Below, in pieces: positions 10,800 through 22,172 of a stretch of DNA of 64,000 bases. The DNA is from Phoma sp. XZ068 (taxonomy: Eukaryota > Ascomycota > Dothideomycetes > Pleosporales > Didymellaceae), in contig RBKR01000013.1 in the NCBI GenBank assembly GCA_004835665.1, positions 434,001 to 498,000 on the forward strand, given 5' to 3'. Position 1 is the first letter of the stretch. Each line of letters opens with the position of its first letter. The notes under the pieces are model-generated. The model searched no databases. It worked only from the letters and a program-made list of their open reading frames with translations, and was not told the DNA's origin. The position numbers and the translations under genes are program-made.

Positions 10800-11693
10800 A
10801 TGGCACATCCTAGCAAGTCACACACAAGAATCCGTTGTGCAAACAGAACGCAGCATGACTCTAAGGCCCTCCACCAGGGTGTGATCTCATTCATGGACCT
10901 CCCGCGCGAGCTGCGAGACATGATTTACCACGAACTCTGGCAACAGACACGTCGCATACACGTCCCAAGGAAATATGGGCGATACGACTGTCGCTTCGAG
11001 GTGCACTACAACGCAGAAGTCGCGATCCATCCACGCATGCATAGCTTGCCTCGGTGGCTGCTTGCCAACAAATCCTTGCTCGAAGAAGGATTGTTGCAAC
11101 TCTACTCTAACGCTGAGTGGGAGTTATGTTGGGACTCTTGCACCAAAATTGTTGGTGACGAAGGCTACTCCCACCTCATCGCCCTCTGCAAAGCTACAAA
11201 CTTGACGCTCGGGATCACATCGCCAGTCGACAGAGTACATTTCAGAGAAACAGATCCTGAGTACGGCCTCTTGAATCACTGCTGGGCATTGAATATCGAC
11301 CACATTATCCCCGAAATTACTCCTCGCCTAGGTCCAACCCTTCAAAGTCTGACAATTGACACCTGGTTCTACATCGAGGATTCTTGGAACGTCACGAACA
11401 CACACTGGGCCTTTCGTATCAAAGGCCTGGACAGCTGCGGCTTGCGACTTCGCTCCTTTGGCTTACACGTTGCGGCCTCTGGCGACTCCAACCTCGACCT
11501 GAATACTATTGCGCCAGACTTTGGGACGGTCTGCAGGGATGAGACCATACGCGTTGGTAGCATGCTCGTTGGAAAAGGCAGCCCTAACGAGTTCGATGGC
11601 ATTGTCACTGACTCCTCATGGGTGCTGTTGAAGCCAGCAGAGGTTAAAGTTTCCAGTCGTTGCTATCGGAAGGAATACCATCAAGGAGCTTGA
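10800..11693 (+). CDS. F-box-like hypothetical protein
   Basis: Single exon, 297 residues. After a polar start comes FMDLPRELRDMIYHELW (about residues 31-47), the LP-x-E-L/I-R-x-M-I-Y motif that opens many fungal F-box-like proteins. The remainder has no domain I recognise; it holds alternating hydrophobic and charged blocks and ends without membrane segments. Proteins of this type are numerous in Dothideomycetes, and a role in SCF ubiquitin ligases is only assumed. The ATG at 10800 follows CAA, an acceptable context; the next Met, at the start of the motif, is an alternative start. Confidence 0.65.
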   Translation: MAHPSKSHTRIRCANRTQHDSKALHQGVISFMDLPRELRDMIYHELWQQTRRIHVPRKYGRYDCRFEVHYNAEVAIHPRMHSLPRWLLANKSLLEEGLLQLYSNAEWELCWDSCTKIVGDEGYSHLIALCKATNLTLGITSPVDRVHFRETDPEYGLLNHCWALNIDHIIPEITPRLGPTLQSLTIDTWFYIEDSWNVTNTHWAFRIKGLDSCGLRLRSFGLHVAASGDSNLDLNTIAPDFGTVCRDETIRVGSMLVGKGSPNEFDGIVTDSSWVLLKPAEVKVSSRCYRKEYHQGA

Positions 11694-12311
11694 TATTTAA
11701 ACGCTTGAGGAAACAAGATGGACAGCTTAATTTTATTCCCTCTCGGACAGAGCTCAAGCTAGATAGTTGCCTCCTCAATAAACCCCCATTTCTCTGAGCC
11801 TCGAAGTACTACTCCAACTTACCATTCTAGCTTTCGCTATAGACCCAACTTCTCTCGGCCCTACTGGAATTTTCGGTTCTCTCCAGCCCTTTCCTGCTCC
11901 GTCTCGTTCAGGTTCGTCTTCGTGTCCTTGTAGTCAGCTGCAGTTCCCTCATTTCTCGCAGAACATATTCCACCTCTGGATCGTGTACTGCTTAATTGGA
12001 TATGTCTAGAGCTTGTCTTTCAACACCAGCTCCAACATTTCAAGACTTTCGAAAGCATCGTTGATCAAAACCTGCTCTCAACTCCAAGGTTTCCTGACAC
12101 TTGGAGTTCTTCTTTCCTTCCCCAGCCTCTAGGATGTGGCTTGCACATTTCGTGCTATCACCCGCTCTTTGCTTGGGTTTGCTGGTGCCCTCAGGTGTCA
12201 TGTCCATGATCGATTTTTTGAAGCTTCGATAGTCATTTCGTCGAGTCGATCAGCCAATTGTTGCATGGTTCTTTGAAATACTCGCGTCATCAACGGTGAG
12301 AAGCATCGTCA
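11694..12311. other. Tail-to-tail spacer, no gene seen
   Basis: About 620 bp between convergent genes, pyrimidine-rich on the plus strand. No coding frame of note, no RNA gene, no repeat. Confidence 0.5.
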
Positions 12312-13181
12312 TTATCCTTGGCCCCCATCAGCTTCAGTCTTCTTATTTTCGGTCGCTGTCGTTGCCTCTCCATTTGACGCACCCGACTCCTCTAGCTGAC
12401 CACCTTCCGTTGGCAGTTTTGCTGTTGATTCATCAAGCTCATCGAGCGCATCGTCATCCAATCCCTCCAGTAACTTCAAATCTTCATCCACTTTATCCAT
12501 CTGTTTCAAAATTGCTGCAATCGTTGCATCCCTTGCCTTGCCTAGCCTCTTCAGTACAGCCAATTCCATCTTCGCATAATCCATCCTCTTTTGCGGCGTC
12601 GGCGGTGCAACCTCGTCCCCACTCAACGCAGCCTTCTTCTCCGCCAACAACTTCCTCAGCGCGAAAATACTATGGTCCCTCTGCGATAACTCCTCCACCA
12701 AGTCCTTCCTCCTGATTTCGTCTTCGATCCTCTGCTTCTTCGCCGCGCCCTCCTTCTCTGCTTCGGAAACTGCAACCTTCCACTTCCAAATCGCCTCCTT
12801 TGCACAGTTCTCAATATGAGTAAATCTCACAGGCCCAATGTTCTGGCCGCCGTACCACCTCGCTACAACAACAGTGCCAGTAATCTGCGTGTCGTTCAGG
12901 ACACGTGCCAGGCGTCCGCCGGCCCATGACTCGCCATCATCATCGTGGCCTGTGTCGAACAGCGGTTTGGACGGTGTTAGTGATTTTTGGCGTGAGGGCG
13001 TGCGCCAGGCTGCTATTCTGTGCGTTGCGGTGCGGAATTCTGGAAGTCGTTGCAGGGCAGGGGCAGACAGGGTGGGGGAGAAAGCGCCGATGAAAGAGCT
13101 GGTCTGCTCGTCGACTTTGGCGGATCTGAAGACTTCTGGGATGGTTGGAGTGGAGTCGGGATGTAAGCGCTTCAAGGCCAT
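12312..13181 (-). CDS. IMPACT / UPF0029 family protein
   Basis: Single exon, 289 residues. Residues about 25-140 match the Impact N-terminal (YigZ/UPF0029) fold: SSFIGAFSPTL near the start, then DDDGESWAGGRLARVL and TGTVVVARWYGGQNIGPVRF, the two blocks that define the family. The C-terminal half is a long charged, probably coiled-coil region (about 150-265) ending in a Glu/Ala/Thr-rich tail. In yeast and mammals IMPACT-type proteins modulate GCN1/GCN2 signalling, but those carry an RWD domain, which is absent here, so the role of this fungal version is not inferable. Met 1 is followed directly by the conserved region, which supports the start. Confidence 0.85.
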   Translation of the reverse strand: MALKRLHPDSTPTIPEVFRSAKVDEQTSSFIGAFSPTLSAPALQRLPEFRTATHRIAAWRTPSRQKSLTPSKPLFDTGHDDDGESWAGGRLARVLNDTQITGTVVVARWYGGQNIGPVRFTHIENCAKEAIWKWKVAVSEAEKEGAAKKQRIEDEIRRKDLVEELSQRDHSIFALRKLLAEKKAALSGDEVAPPTPQKRMDYAKMELAVLKRLGKARDATIAAILKQMDKVDEDLKLLEGLDDDALDELDESTAKLPTEGGQLEESGASNGEATTATENKKTEADGGQG

Positions 13182-14143
13182 GTTGTGTTTGGGAGCTGTG
13201 TGATGATGGCGATGATAGTCAGGTGTTGGTAGTTTGAAGACGAAGGTAGGGGCGGGAAGGGAAGGTTTTGGCGAATATTGGGGAATGTCTTGCCGACGGT
13301 GGTCTCCGCTTCAGACGTCGACTTTATTTCCATCCGTTCTTCGTCTCCTCTTCAAATCCTGACTGCGTCAAATGAACCTTGCAATTGATGCGGTGGCTCA
13401 AGGGCATCTATTGATGCCTGTTAGACAAGTTGATTGCGTGAGCCAAACTTCCTGGCGAAACAGCATATTGGTAGAACTTGCAGAACTTGTGTCTGCTTCA
13501 AATGCTTCTCGCGTCAAATTTCCTACAATGCTTTTTCTTAAGGTTTGCTAGTGATCAGGTGTGAAGGAAAGCGTTAGCAATTGCTTGCCGTTATGTCAGA
13601 CGATATAGCGGTCCATGACCAAACTGCTCGTAAACCTTTAGTATCATTCGAAGTCGTTTCGAGTTTTCAAGAACGACTGCTACGGTTCGACTAAATCCTT
13701 CGTGATTCTCAAGACGCATTTGAGAACGCTCTTGTGGCACTGCGCTGCAAAGTAGTTTGCGAGGACATGTTGTGCGAGCCGCCAGTACCTTCACTTGCTC
13801 TGGCAGGAACGCCCCACCAGGCGTCAACCGATCTCACTGAATGGCTAGCACTTTCACGCTAAGCATGTGCAGGACAGTTAAATATCGTGGTTGACCCTGA
13901 AGCGTTCTCCCACTACCTGCCACATCCGAGTTTAAGTAAGTGGACCTATTCGTCTCTACCGCTGCTTCCTTGCCCCCGTTATCTACACGGCAGCAATCGC
14001 TCTCAGTTCAACCGAAAGACACTCTGATTGAAGCGATATTTGCTGCACCCTCTCTAATTCCAAGATCACCCTTTGTAACGCGATTAATAGAAGACAGGAC
14101 TGCCATTAACTGCCAGCGACAACATTCTCCCCGTTTCGGCATC
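13182..14143. other. Intergenic region upstream of the 14.1 kb gene
   Basis: About 960 bp between divergent genes. A plus-strand frame is open from about 13940 into the next gene without a good ATG, so it is treated as leader. No repeat or RNA gene seen. Confidence 0.4.
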
Positions 14144-15093
14144 ATGGGACGCTTCGAGACCCTGAACGCGGACACTCAAGATCTTGTCAACTGCCTTCTT
14201 CCTGCACTTGCTGCTGACTTCCATGTCAACAACGTGCTCGAGATTATCCCCGTAGACATTCGCATGCGCGGGTGGGACTGTGAACGTCGCGACCACATCA
14301 AAGACCAGACAGAGAATGATCCGCGCAACTGGGGCGTTCAGTTTCTCAAAGACCTCAAATCCATCGCGCGCCTGAACGGTGGCAATCTTGAAGAGTTCCA
14401 AGCGCGCCTCAGGGCGAAGGTCGACAAGCATGAGGCCAAACATCCGTGGTGCCGCTTGAGTGACATCAAGGAGCTCAAGATTGAGTATGAGAATCCGGAC
14501 CGGCCCGAGCCACCGTCTGAGTCTGAGTCCTCCGTTTCATCTATTGACTCGTACCTGGAGGAGCTTCACGAACCAGACCTACCAAAGGGTACCAAACGCG
14601 GTCGTAAGCGCAACCATGAGATTTATGAGACTCGTCTACAGCTTCCTCGCAAGCGTAAGTCATTTGCACAGATATACAGATTTTCACCTAACATCTTACA
14701 GAGGGCCGCCTCCGCCGTGCCGAGGATGGAACTGTCTATCGCAAAGAAAAGCACTCCGACAAGCGCCGTAAGGTCCGCCAATCGACCGAGCGCAGCACTC
14801 CCGGACGCCGTACCTCCAGAGTTGTGCCACCCGATGAAGATGAATTCGACAATGTCAACTCTAAGACCGGTCTGCCTTCTCGCGCGCGTTCTACACTCTC
14901 AGGCACACCTGGTTTATTGGCTGGCTCTGACATCGCAGGCGCCGTGGACATGGCTACAGAACCGCTCGAGGTCCAGAAGCTGCAGGCTGAGCTCGAAGTC
15001 GCTGAGGCAGAACTCAAGGCCGCACGCCTAAGGTACCAATATATTCAGGCTAAAGAAGCTAGTGAATGGAGAGGAGCACACAATGTCATCTAA
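14144..15093 (+). CDS. Unrecognised nuclear-type hypothetical protein
   Basis: Two exons, 14144-14654 and 14702-15093 (intron donor GTAAGT, acceptor TTACAG), 300 residues. The start MGRFETLNADTQDLVNC is well placed. The first 110 residues look folded, with conserved-looking aromatic and Cys positions (GWDCERRD, HPWCRL). An acidic Ser-rich stretch follows, then a basic Lys/Arg-rich block around the intron that could act as a nuclear localisation signal, and finally a heptad-like C-terminus (about 262-295, LQAELEVAEAELKAARLRY) that is probably a coiled coil. No known family is recognised. Splicing is required: the frame on the plus side of the intron only continues sensibly in the other phase. 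Confidence 0.6.
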
Positions 15094-15769
15094 AAGGCTG
15101 CCCGTACGTAACTAGCCTGACTATCCGACGATCGAACGTGCTTGTACCTGAAGCACGAGATGATGGAATCAGGAACTCGCCGTTGAAAGCCGTTTGGTAT
15201 TCAAGGGACCCTTTAGGAAGCCACAAGGTTAATAATTAGTCCTTATCATCTGCAACTTCCATTACCTTATGTCCTCTTTCCACCCACTCGCGTGCATCGG
15301 ATCAAACTCTCCAGCCATTTCTGCCTTTAACTGTATGTTGGCCTTGATTACCAATCCATGTGCCCTTTTTCCTCAAATTCTTCTCACTCAAGTCTACGTA
15401 ACCTGATATCCATTTTCAAACCATGCAGCCTCCGCGGAGTGACAATGTGCGTTTGTTCTAAGTCTCTTCCTGGCTGCGCTAGAACGTTCCTACAAACGCG
15501 CTCTCCGCGCAAAAAGCTCAGCAAACGGTTTCTCAGCGGCAAAAAGAGCACCAAGCTGTCCTGCGCTGTGGCTTACTGGCTATCGTGAGCTGTTTTGACT
15601 AACGCGCTTGTCTTGGCGTCGCCTCTTGCGCCTTCCTCCAAGCCAAACAATCTTTCTCGCTACGCCCATCCTACCATTTCACCGTTACCGTCAGTTTACA
15701 TCCATTCACACCACTCGTCTCATTGTTGCTTCGCCCCTGTAGCTAAAACTGTCACATCACTGCTAGACC
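15094..15769. other. Spacer between two unrecognised genes
   Basis: About 680 bp, pyrimidine-rich near the 3' side, as in many fungal promoters. No motif strong enough to annotate. Confidence 0.4.
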
Positions 15770-16824
15770 ATGTCGAACAACCAGGTACGTCTTACCAGCG
15801 GGTGTGTGGCGCTGACTTTGACAAACACGCGCTGTAGAATTCGCTGAGTTTCAAAAGTCCCGTTCGAAACTCTACTGCAATGCACTTCCAGACCGTCAAT
15901 CACTATGCGGCTCTGGTGGCAACAGCAGGCCCGGAACATGACGAAAGGAGCTCCTCTTCGGGCTCACAAGCTTCGTCTGGTAGCTCTGCTTCCATTGTTG
16001 GCTATGTGGGTGTGGCGGCATTTCCAGCGACTCCGTTCAGGTGGCAGGCCCGCACTGGTAGCAGCTCGAGAATTTCACAGCAGCATGTGAGCCGTGACTC
16101 GCCTTGTACAACTTAACTGATGCGAACATTGCTGACCTTCCTTCAGACGCCATATGGCTCACCAGAGCAAGCCCGCTTCACCGGAATCAGCGCGAATGAC
16201 ACTCCCACTCGCACCAATCATACCGCTCGTTCCTCTGCAAATGCCGCTCGTCACACTGCCGGACGCGCCTCTGTTGGCTCAGCTGCTCATGTCCCCACCG
16301 TCGCTTACAACCTCCATAGACCTCGAGGCTCTTCGCTAGCTGGCATTCCTGAGTCTGCCACTGTTCAGGAGATGGCCTTCCGACAGGGCCAGCAAAACAG
16401 CAATGGTATCTTCAGCGACATCCCTGCTAACCCGTTCGCGAAACAGTTTGATCAGCTTTGGGCTGCTTTCTACAAGCTTGGCAAAGAATGCGGTGGTCAG
16501 CCAGCTTCCACTCCAGTCACCCCGTCACGTCAAAATTTCGCATGGCCGATTCTGATCAACCCGTACACTCAGTCGCTCGAGCACCCCAACGGCTCCCTTG
16601 ATCTCACTTGGACCCGCAGGATGCTTCAAGTCGCCTTGAACTGTATGCATGAGCTAATTTGCATTACCTGCCGCCGCAACACGGGATGGGACAAGACAGT
16701 TGCTGATATCCCTCTACCGGCCCAGGAAGCTTTGCCCGCGTTCCCCGACTTGGCACAACAGTACGAACTACTCAAGCGCGACGCTGCTGAGGCTCAGGCT
16801 GGGGGTCATCCCTACGGCTACTGA
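15770..16824 (+). CDS. Unrecognised hypothetical protein, three exons
   Basis: Exons 15770-15784, 15838-16086 and 16147-16824 give 313 residues. The first exon encodes only MSNNQ and its intron (GTACGT...TGTAG) keeps phase. The N-terminal 140 residues are Ser/Thr/Ala-rich and likely disordered. The C-terminal part (about 190-300) looks folded: Trp and Phe positions in FDQLWAAFYKLGKECGG and WPILINPYTQSLEHPNG, a four-Cys segment (NCMHELICITCRR) and a charged end. No known family is recognised. It follows the 14.1 kb gene in the same orientation. The two proteins share no obvious sequence but have a similar size and a possibly helical C-terminus. Confidence 0.55.
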
Positions 16825-19366
16825 GTCACAAAATTGCCTCGTGTTGTACTCGGGAGGTCTCCGATGCTTCGCGTATCCGGCATTCACCTTGAAGTTATCA
16901 TCAAAGAACTCCAGCCAGTGCCAGGACCCTTGTGTCTTCTGCTACACACGATCGTTGCCGACTACAAGTGGTCACTTTCTTCCGTCTTTGTCTTCTCATT
17001 GCATTGTTCTCGGCACGAGTGTGGGTGTTCGGGCGCAGGAGTTCACGGTGCATTTGTGATGCAATACAACAATGCAACGATGTACCGAAATAGTTTGTGA
17101 AGGAAATCCAGTTTGACAATCGTGTCCATAGGGATGTATTGAGGTCAGAACGGAAAACAAAGCATCTAATTCAACCGTGAGAGCCTTGCCCAGGTCACAG
17201 TGTCGCAGAACATAAACCTTACTCCCGGAAGTCTTCCAGTGCTTCTTCATAGCTCATCCTAAATAAAGACTACGCTTCCCAATGATAAGTTAGCCACATG
17301 AAAACGGCTCGCGGCCACGCGCCAGCTCACCACAGCAAGATGATGACCACGCCGCCGGTAATCGTTATGGTTGGCGCAAGTTTCCAATGCTGGTCTGAAT
17401 CTGGACCAATCGACAATTCCAAGTGCAGATTCTTAGTCACTCCAAGTATAGTATGACTTCCAAGAGTAGCTACTAACTCACCTGGGAGCTGCGATAAGTC
17501 CCGTTAAGATCTGTTGTGCACATGTGTTTTCTGATTTCTGTTCGTTTCTCAAGTGCCATAGACTGCGGATGAAGTCAAAGGTATCATCGCTGGTCTTTGA
17601 AGCTAACCCGCCCAGACAGGCGCTACTTTTTCAAACCCAAGGATCTTATCCATGCCTATTATTGGTATCCACACTCTTAATTATCATTCTGGTGGATACA
17701 GATCACGCTGATCCACGTCGACAGGCACCTACCTAGCTGACGGAGGTATCTCAGCACCTTTCTCAAAGTCGGCTGCTGACACAATGCATAGTGTCCAATG
17801 AGAAATTGTCCCTCACAGTGTTCTTGCACTGACCGCTTGAGGCTCTGCGCTGGCTCCATTCAGCCGCGCCGTTCTTGCGGTCATCCATAAGCGGTGCGTG
17901 GAGGCCCTTTGAAGGCGGCATCATGGTACAGCTCAGCGAACTATTGAATCTTCTATGGGTACCTACATTCGAGACGTAAATAGCCGTCCGGTCCTGTATG
18001 CTAGACGCTTGCTGGGCTCCGCGGACAGTTGTGTCTCCCTCTTCGTCACGAAGCCGAACGTTGGAAGGCGACATGGCAAGGTCTCAACACTTGTTGGCCA
18101 CTCTTGTCAAACAAGGAGAGTACTAGTGACCCTATTCGAGCTACACATTCGCCCACCCCTTTGGCAACAACTTCTTGTTCCTTGGTATATCATGTGTCCA
18201 AATCGTCGACTTTTGGTTCGGCCTGAAAAATGCATCAAAGTGCGCCGAGGAACTGGATGTTTTCCGAAATTGCCTCATTGGGCAATCCGGAACGGTGGTA
18301 CAAGCCAGAAGCGAGCTACTGGCCAGCGAGGCTGTTCCCAGGCTTTTTGAGTCGACAGCTTAAGGACGATAACCCCTCACGTGGCGTTTTAGTGAACGCA
18401 GGGGGCCCTAATGGCAAGGCCATTGAGTTGCAATATCGCGCGGCGCTGTGGTCGGAGATCTTGGTCCGGAAGCCACCCCGTCATTGCTGGACGTGTGCTT
18501 AGTAGTGCGTCCTCTGCTCGGCACGAAAGGCCATGAACATCATGACGTGCACATCGGAGGATCTCAGTCCTAGAGATCAATTGCGCAAACTTTGAGCGAA
18601 GCTCGTCGATGCAAATCTCTAGACCTGTAGCCCAAATGCTTTCCTGGCCGCGGCTGCAGTCCAACGCCAACTCACCGACGCTGGGTCAAAACAGTCACAA
18701 CTTGCGCATTCGATGGAACATTGACATGCGACACCAGGCCCCACTTCAAAGCCGTTTGGCTGACAAAACTTGTGTGAAATGGCAGGCATTGCGCCCGCAG
18801 CGGCCACCCCGTACGCTACTGCATCATAGCGCATGTTGGGATCAACACCCCATGGAGTTCTGCACACATGACAAGCCTATCCCCACAAACGCTAAGCAGG
18901 ATCAAGAGCAAGCCACTGGTGATAAGATTCCTGGGCACCGGGCTTATTTCGATCTTCATCGTGTTGCACAACATCTCGTCTCCCAGTCGCCAGGCGCGAT
19001 CATCTGGAATGCTGCCTCATCGGTTCAAGAGGCTGTCAACGAGGTTGGGGTTGTGCAAACAAACGTAGGACAAGGGCCCGCAAGGAGGGCGTGTTGAGGT
19101 TCTACTAGGCACGAAAGCTTGCAGAGTGCAGCCAGGACCCTATGCTGATCATTTCCCTTGCGGCTTAGCCTTCACTGTGGTCTACCTAGCTAGCGTATAC
19201 GCGGACAACGTTACTGGACGCTCGCATCGCACACTAGATTGAAGATCCCACTGCGTTGTGTGGACACCCCTCAGTTCTTACCGTGCTGACGGTCGCATAA
19301 ATAACTGTGCGCGCACTCGAGTTACTGTCGATCAGGTTACAGTATTCTTCCTTAAGACCTTCCGTC
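16825..19366. other. Gene-poor stretch, 2.5 kb
   Basis: Only short overlapping frames on both strands, none with a family motif or clean exon structure. Base composition is like the surroundings, so this is not an AT isochore. The last few hundred bases are presumably the promoter of the sugar transporter. Confidence 0.5.
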
Positions 19367-21621
19367 ATGACTGACAAGTTGTACACCGAGCGGCAAGATG
19401 TGTAAGCTACACACATGCGCCCTAGCCTTTACTGAGGAGATACTGACTGTCTGTAGCGTTCACGAAGAGACAGGCACGATCAATGCCACCAACGCACAGA
19501 GTGGGGTGTCATCTGCGAAGTGAGTCCACTCTTTGTCCACCCAGAAGCCTACAGTCTGCTGATGTTGTGTCTTTGTGTCGTAGAATTCAGAACCCACTCA
19601 TTCATATGAGCGAGGAGGAGTGCATGAACGATGTGGAAAACTTCTCAAAAGAGTATGGATTCGAGGAAATCAAACCCCTGCTTGTGAAGGGTGCACTCAT
19701 TTCGCGTGACCCTCCAAATTTCGCCAATGTGCCTGGTATCACCGAAGAGGAGAAGGCTGCCATTGCAAACGAGGTTTTGCACAAGTGGCGCCAGCCTAAG
19801 ATTCTATACTTCACGATCATTCTTTGCTCTGTTGGTGCAGCTGTGCAAGGATGGTAAGTACTATCACATTACAGTGACGTGACAGTCTTCTGACTATTGA
19901 TCTAGGGACCAGACTGGCTCAAACGGTGCCAACTTGTCTTTTCCAACCGCTCTCGGCATTCCAACGAAAGATGACCCAAATGCCGAACGCAATCAATGGT
20001 ATCAAGGTCTGATCAACGCCGGACCGTACATCGCTTCGGCTTTCTTTGGATGCTGGTGCTCGGATCCGCTGAACAACTTCTTTGGCCGCCGTGGCTGCAT
20101 CTTCGTGTCTGCGATTTTCTGTGCTTTGTCTCCTATTGGATCTGCTGTCTCTCAGAGTAAGCCTGCGCCAATATGTCCTCGGGATGAGTCCAGTCTAACA
20201 GCAAACAGCATGGGAACAGCTATTTATTACTCGCCTGCTCCTCGGAATTGGAATGGGATGCAAAGGCGCGACAGTCCCAATCTTCGCCGCCGAGAACGCC
20301 CCTGCTGCCATTCGTGGAGCTCTTGTCATGACCTGGCAGTTGTGGACTGCGTTCGGTATCTTCTTGGGCACAGTCGCCAACTTAGCTGTCAAAGATACTG
20401 GCAAGATCGCTTGGAGGTTGCAATTCGGTTCAGCTCTGATCCCTGCATTGCCTCTTATGGCAGGTGTGTTCTTCTGTCCCGAGGTATGCTACACTCCCAC
20501 GCAAGAAGTAAACAGCAAGGCTAATACGACTGTATAGTCTCCCAGGTGGTATATCAAGAAGGGCAAAATGCAGCAAGCATACACATCCCTCAAACGTCTC
20601 CGGAATTCTGAACTCCAAGCTGCTCGCGATCTCTACTATATCCACGCCCAGCTCCGTGCTGAGGCTGGAGCTTACACCGTGAGAAACAACTACATCACCC
20701 GTTTCACCCAACTTTTCACGGTTCCTCGCCTTCGAAGGGCCACAGTCGCGTCTGGCACTGTGATGATTGCTCAGCAGATGTGCGGAAGTAAGCAACCTCA
20801 CTTACATTGTAGAATCCTAAAATTAACAATCCGCAGTCAACATCATTGCCTTCTACTCCAGTACAATTTTTGAGCAAGCCGGAGCTAACAACACTGAGTC
20901 CCTCCTCGCATCAATGGGATTCGGTCTTGTCAACTTTGTATTCGCCTGGCCAGCTATCTGGACCATCGACACCTTCGGTCGACGAACCCTTCTGCTATTC
21001 ACCTTCCCTCAGATGGCCTGGACTCTGCTTGCTGCTGGTCTTTGTTACCTGATTCCCGAGAGCAGCAAGGCTCACATTGGCCTTGTCGCCCTGTTTGTCT
21101 ATCTATTCGGAGCCTGGTACTCACCCGGCGAGGGACCTGTTCCGTTTACATACAGCGCTGAGGTCTTCCCCCTTTCCCACCGTGAAGTTGGTATGTCTTG
21201 GGCTGTCGCAACTTGCCTTTTCTGGGCCGCCGTTTTATCCATCACTTTCCCACGCATGCTCGCTGCGCTTACGCCAACCGGTGCGTTCGGCCTGTACGCT
21301 GGCTTCAACCTCATCGCACTTGTCATGATCTTCCTATTCGTCCCCGAAACGAAGCAGAGGACACTGGAGGAGCTAGACTACATCTTCGCGATCCCGCAGC
21401 GTACTTTCATGCGCCACCAGTGCTTCACTGTTTTGCCATGGTGGATCAAGACTTGGGTCCTAAGGCGGAAGGTTGGACCGTGCCCCGCCCTTTGGAGCTT
21501 TGAGGGTCATGACGAGAAGGAGCATCAGCAAGCTGTGCGCAGGGCTAGTCTTGCTGCTGCTGGCGAAGACCTAGCGCGGAGGCGGTCTAGCATCACAGAG
21601 AAGATCTCAGGCAAGTTGTAA
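19367..21621 (+). CDS. MFS sugar/polyol transporter
   Basis: Plasma-membrane proton-coupled sugar or polyol porter of the sugar-transporter branch of the major facilitator superfamily. Seven exons: 19367-19401, 19457-19519, 19584-19853, 19906-20156, 20209-20483, 20538-20787, 20837-21621; 642 residues. Family marks are GWDQTGSNGANLSFP after the first helix, FFGRRGC, TWEQLFITRLLLGIGMG, PESPRWY built across intron 5, DTFGRRTLLL and VPETKQRTLEELD, consistent with 12 helices. The long N-terminal cytosolic part (about 115 residues, including EIKPLLVKGALISRDP) is typical of a fungal subgroup of this family. The C-terminal tail is basic and Ser-rich. Substrate cannot be read from sequence. Every intron is GT-AG and in phase, so the gene appears intact. 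Confidence 0.92.
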
Positions 21622-22172
21622 GCACACGTAGAACGGTGGCAGGAGGACGAAACCGACGGTGATGTAGAAGGGGCATTGTAAAGCAGTGCTGTGGTGTTTC
21701 ACTATAAGAACGACACCACCTTTCGTTTACCATCATCCGTATCCTTCTGCTCGCTCGTAGGGTAGCCGAACTGGAGTTGAGCAAGTCTGGAAATAGTACA
21801 ATCGCTACATTGCTACACGACAGGTTCTCTTTCCCTTATCTTCACGTTGATGGTGTGTTCGGCTTCTGGCCTTTTTCACCGTTGAGAGTATGTACGTGGA
21901 ACTGACATGCGTAGATTATGGAACCTAGATTTGAGGCGAGAGGTACGTTACTCGATCGACATATTCCTGTGGACTCCTAAAAGAAACAAATCAATCGATC
22001 TGGATGGCAGGACAGGAAAGTAAGTTCACACTTTCGAACACATACGAGGCCCTGGATATATCCTCTGCTATATATGCAGATCACGTCATGTGGATATAAA
22101 GATCAGTGGTCCTCAATTAGCACAAAGGGTCTTTACTATTACACTGTAGTAGTTAACTCACAACTAATCTTT
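21622..22172. other. Tail-to-tail spacer
   Basis: About 550 bp between convergent genes. AT-rich near 22050-22150, with no coding frame of note. Confidence 0.5.

Noticed and set aside
17300..17420. Minus-strand exon-like segment ending TITITGGVVIILLW
   Set aside because: Looks like a C-terminal membrane helix with a possible splice acceptor, but no upstream exons could be assembled.
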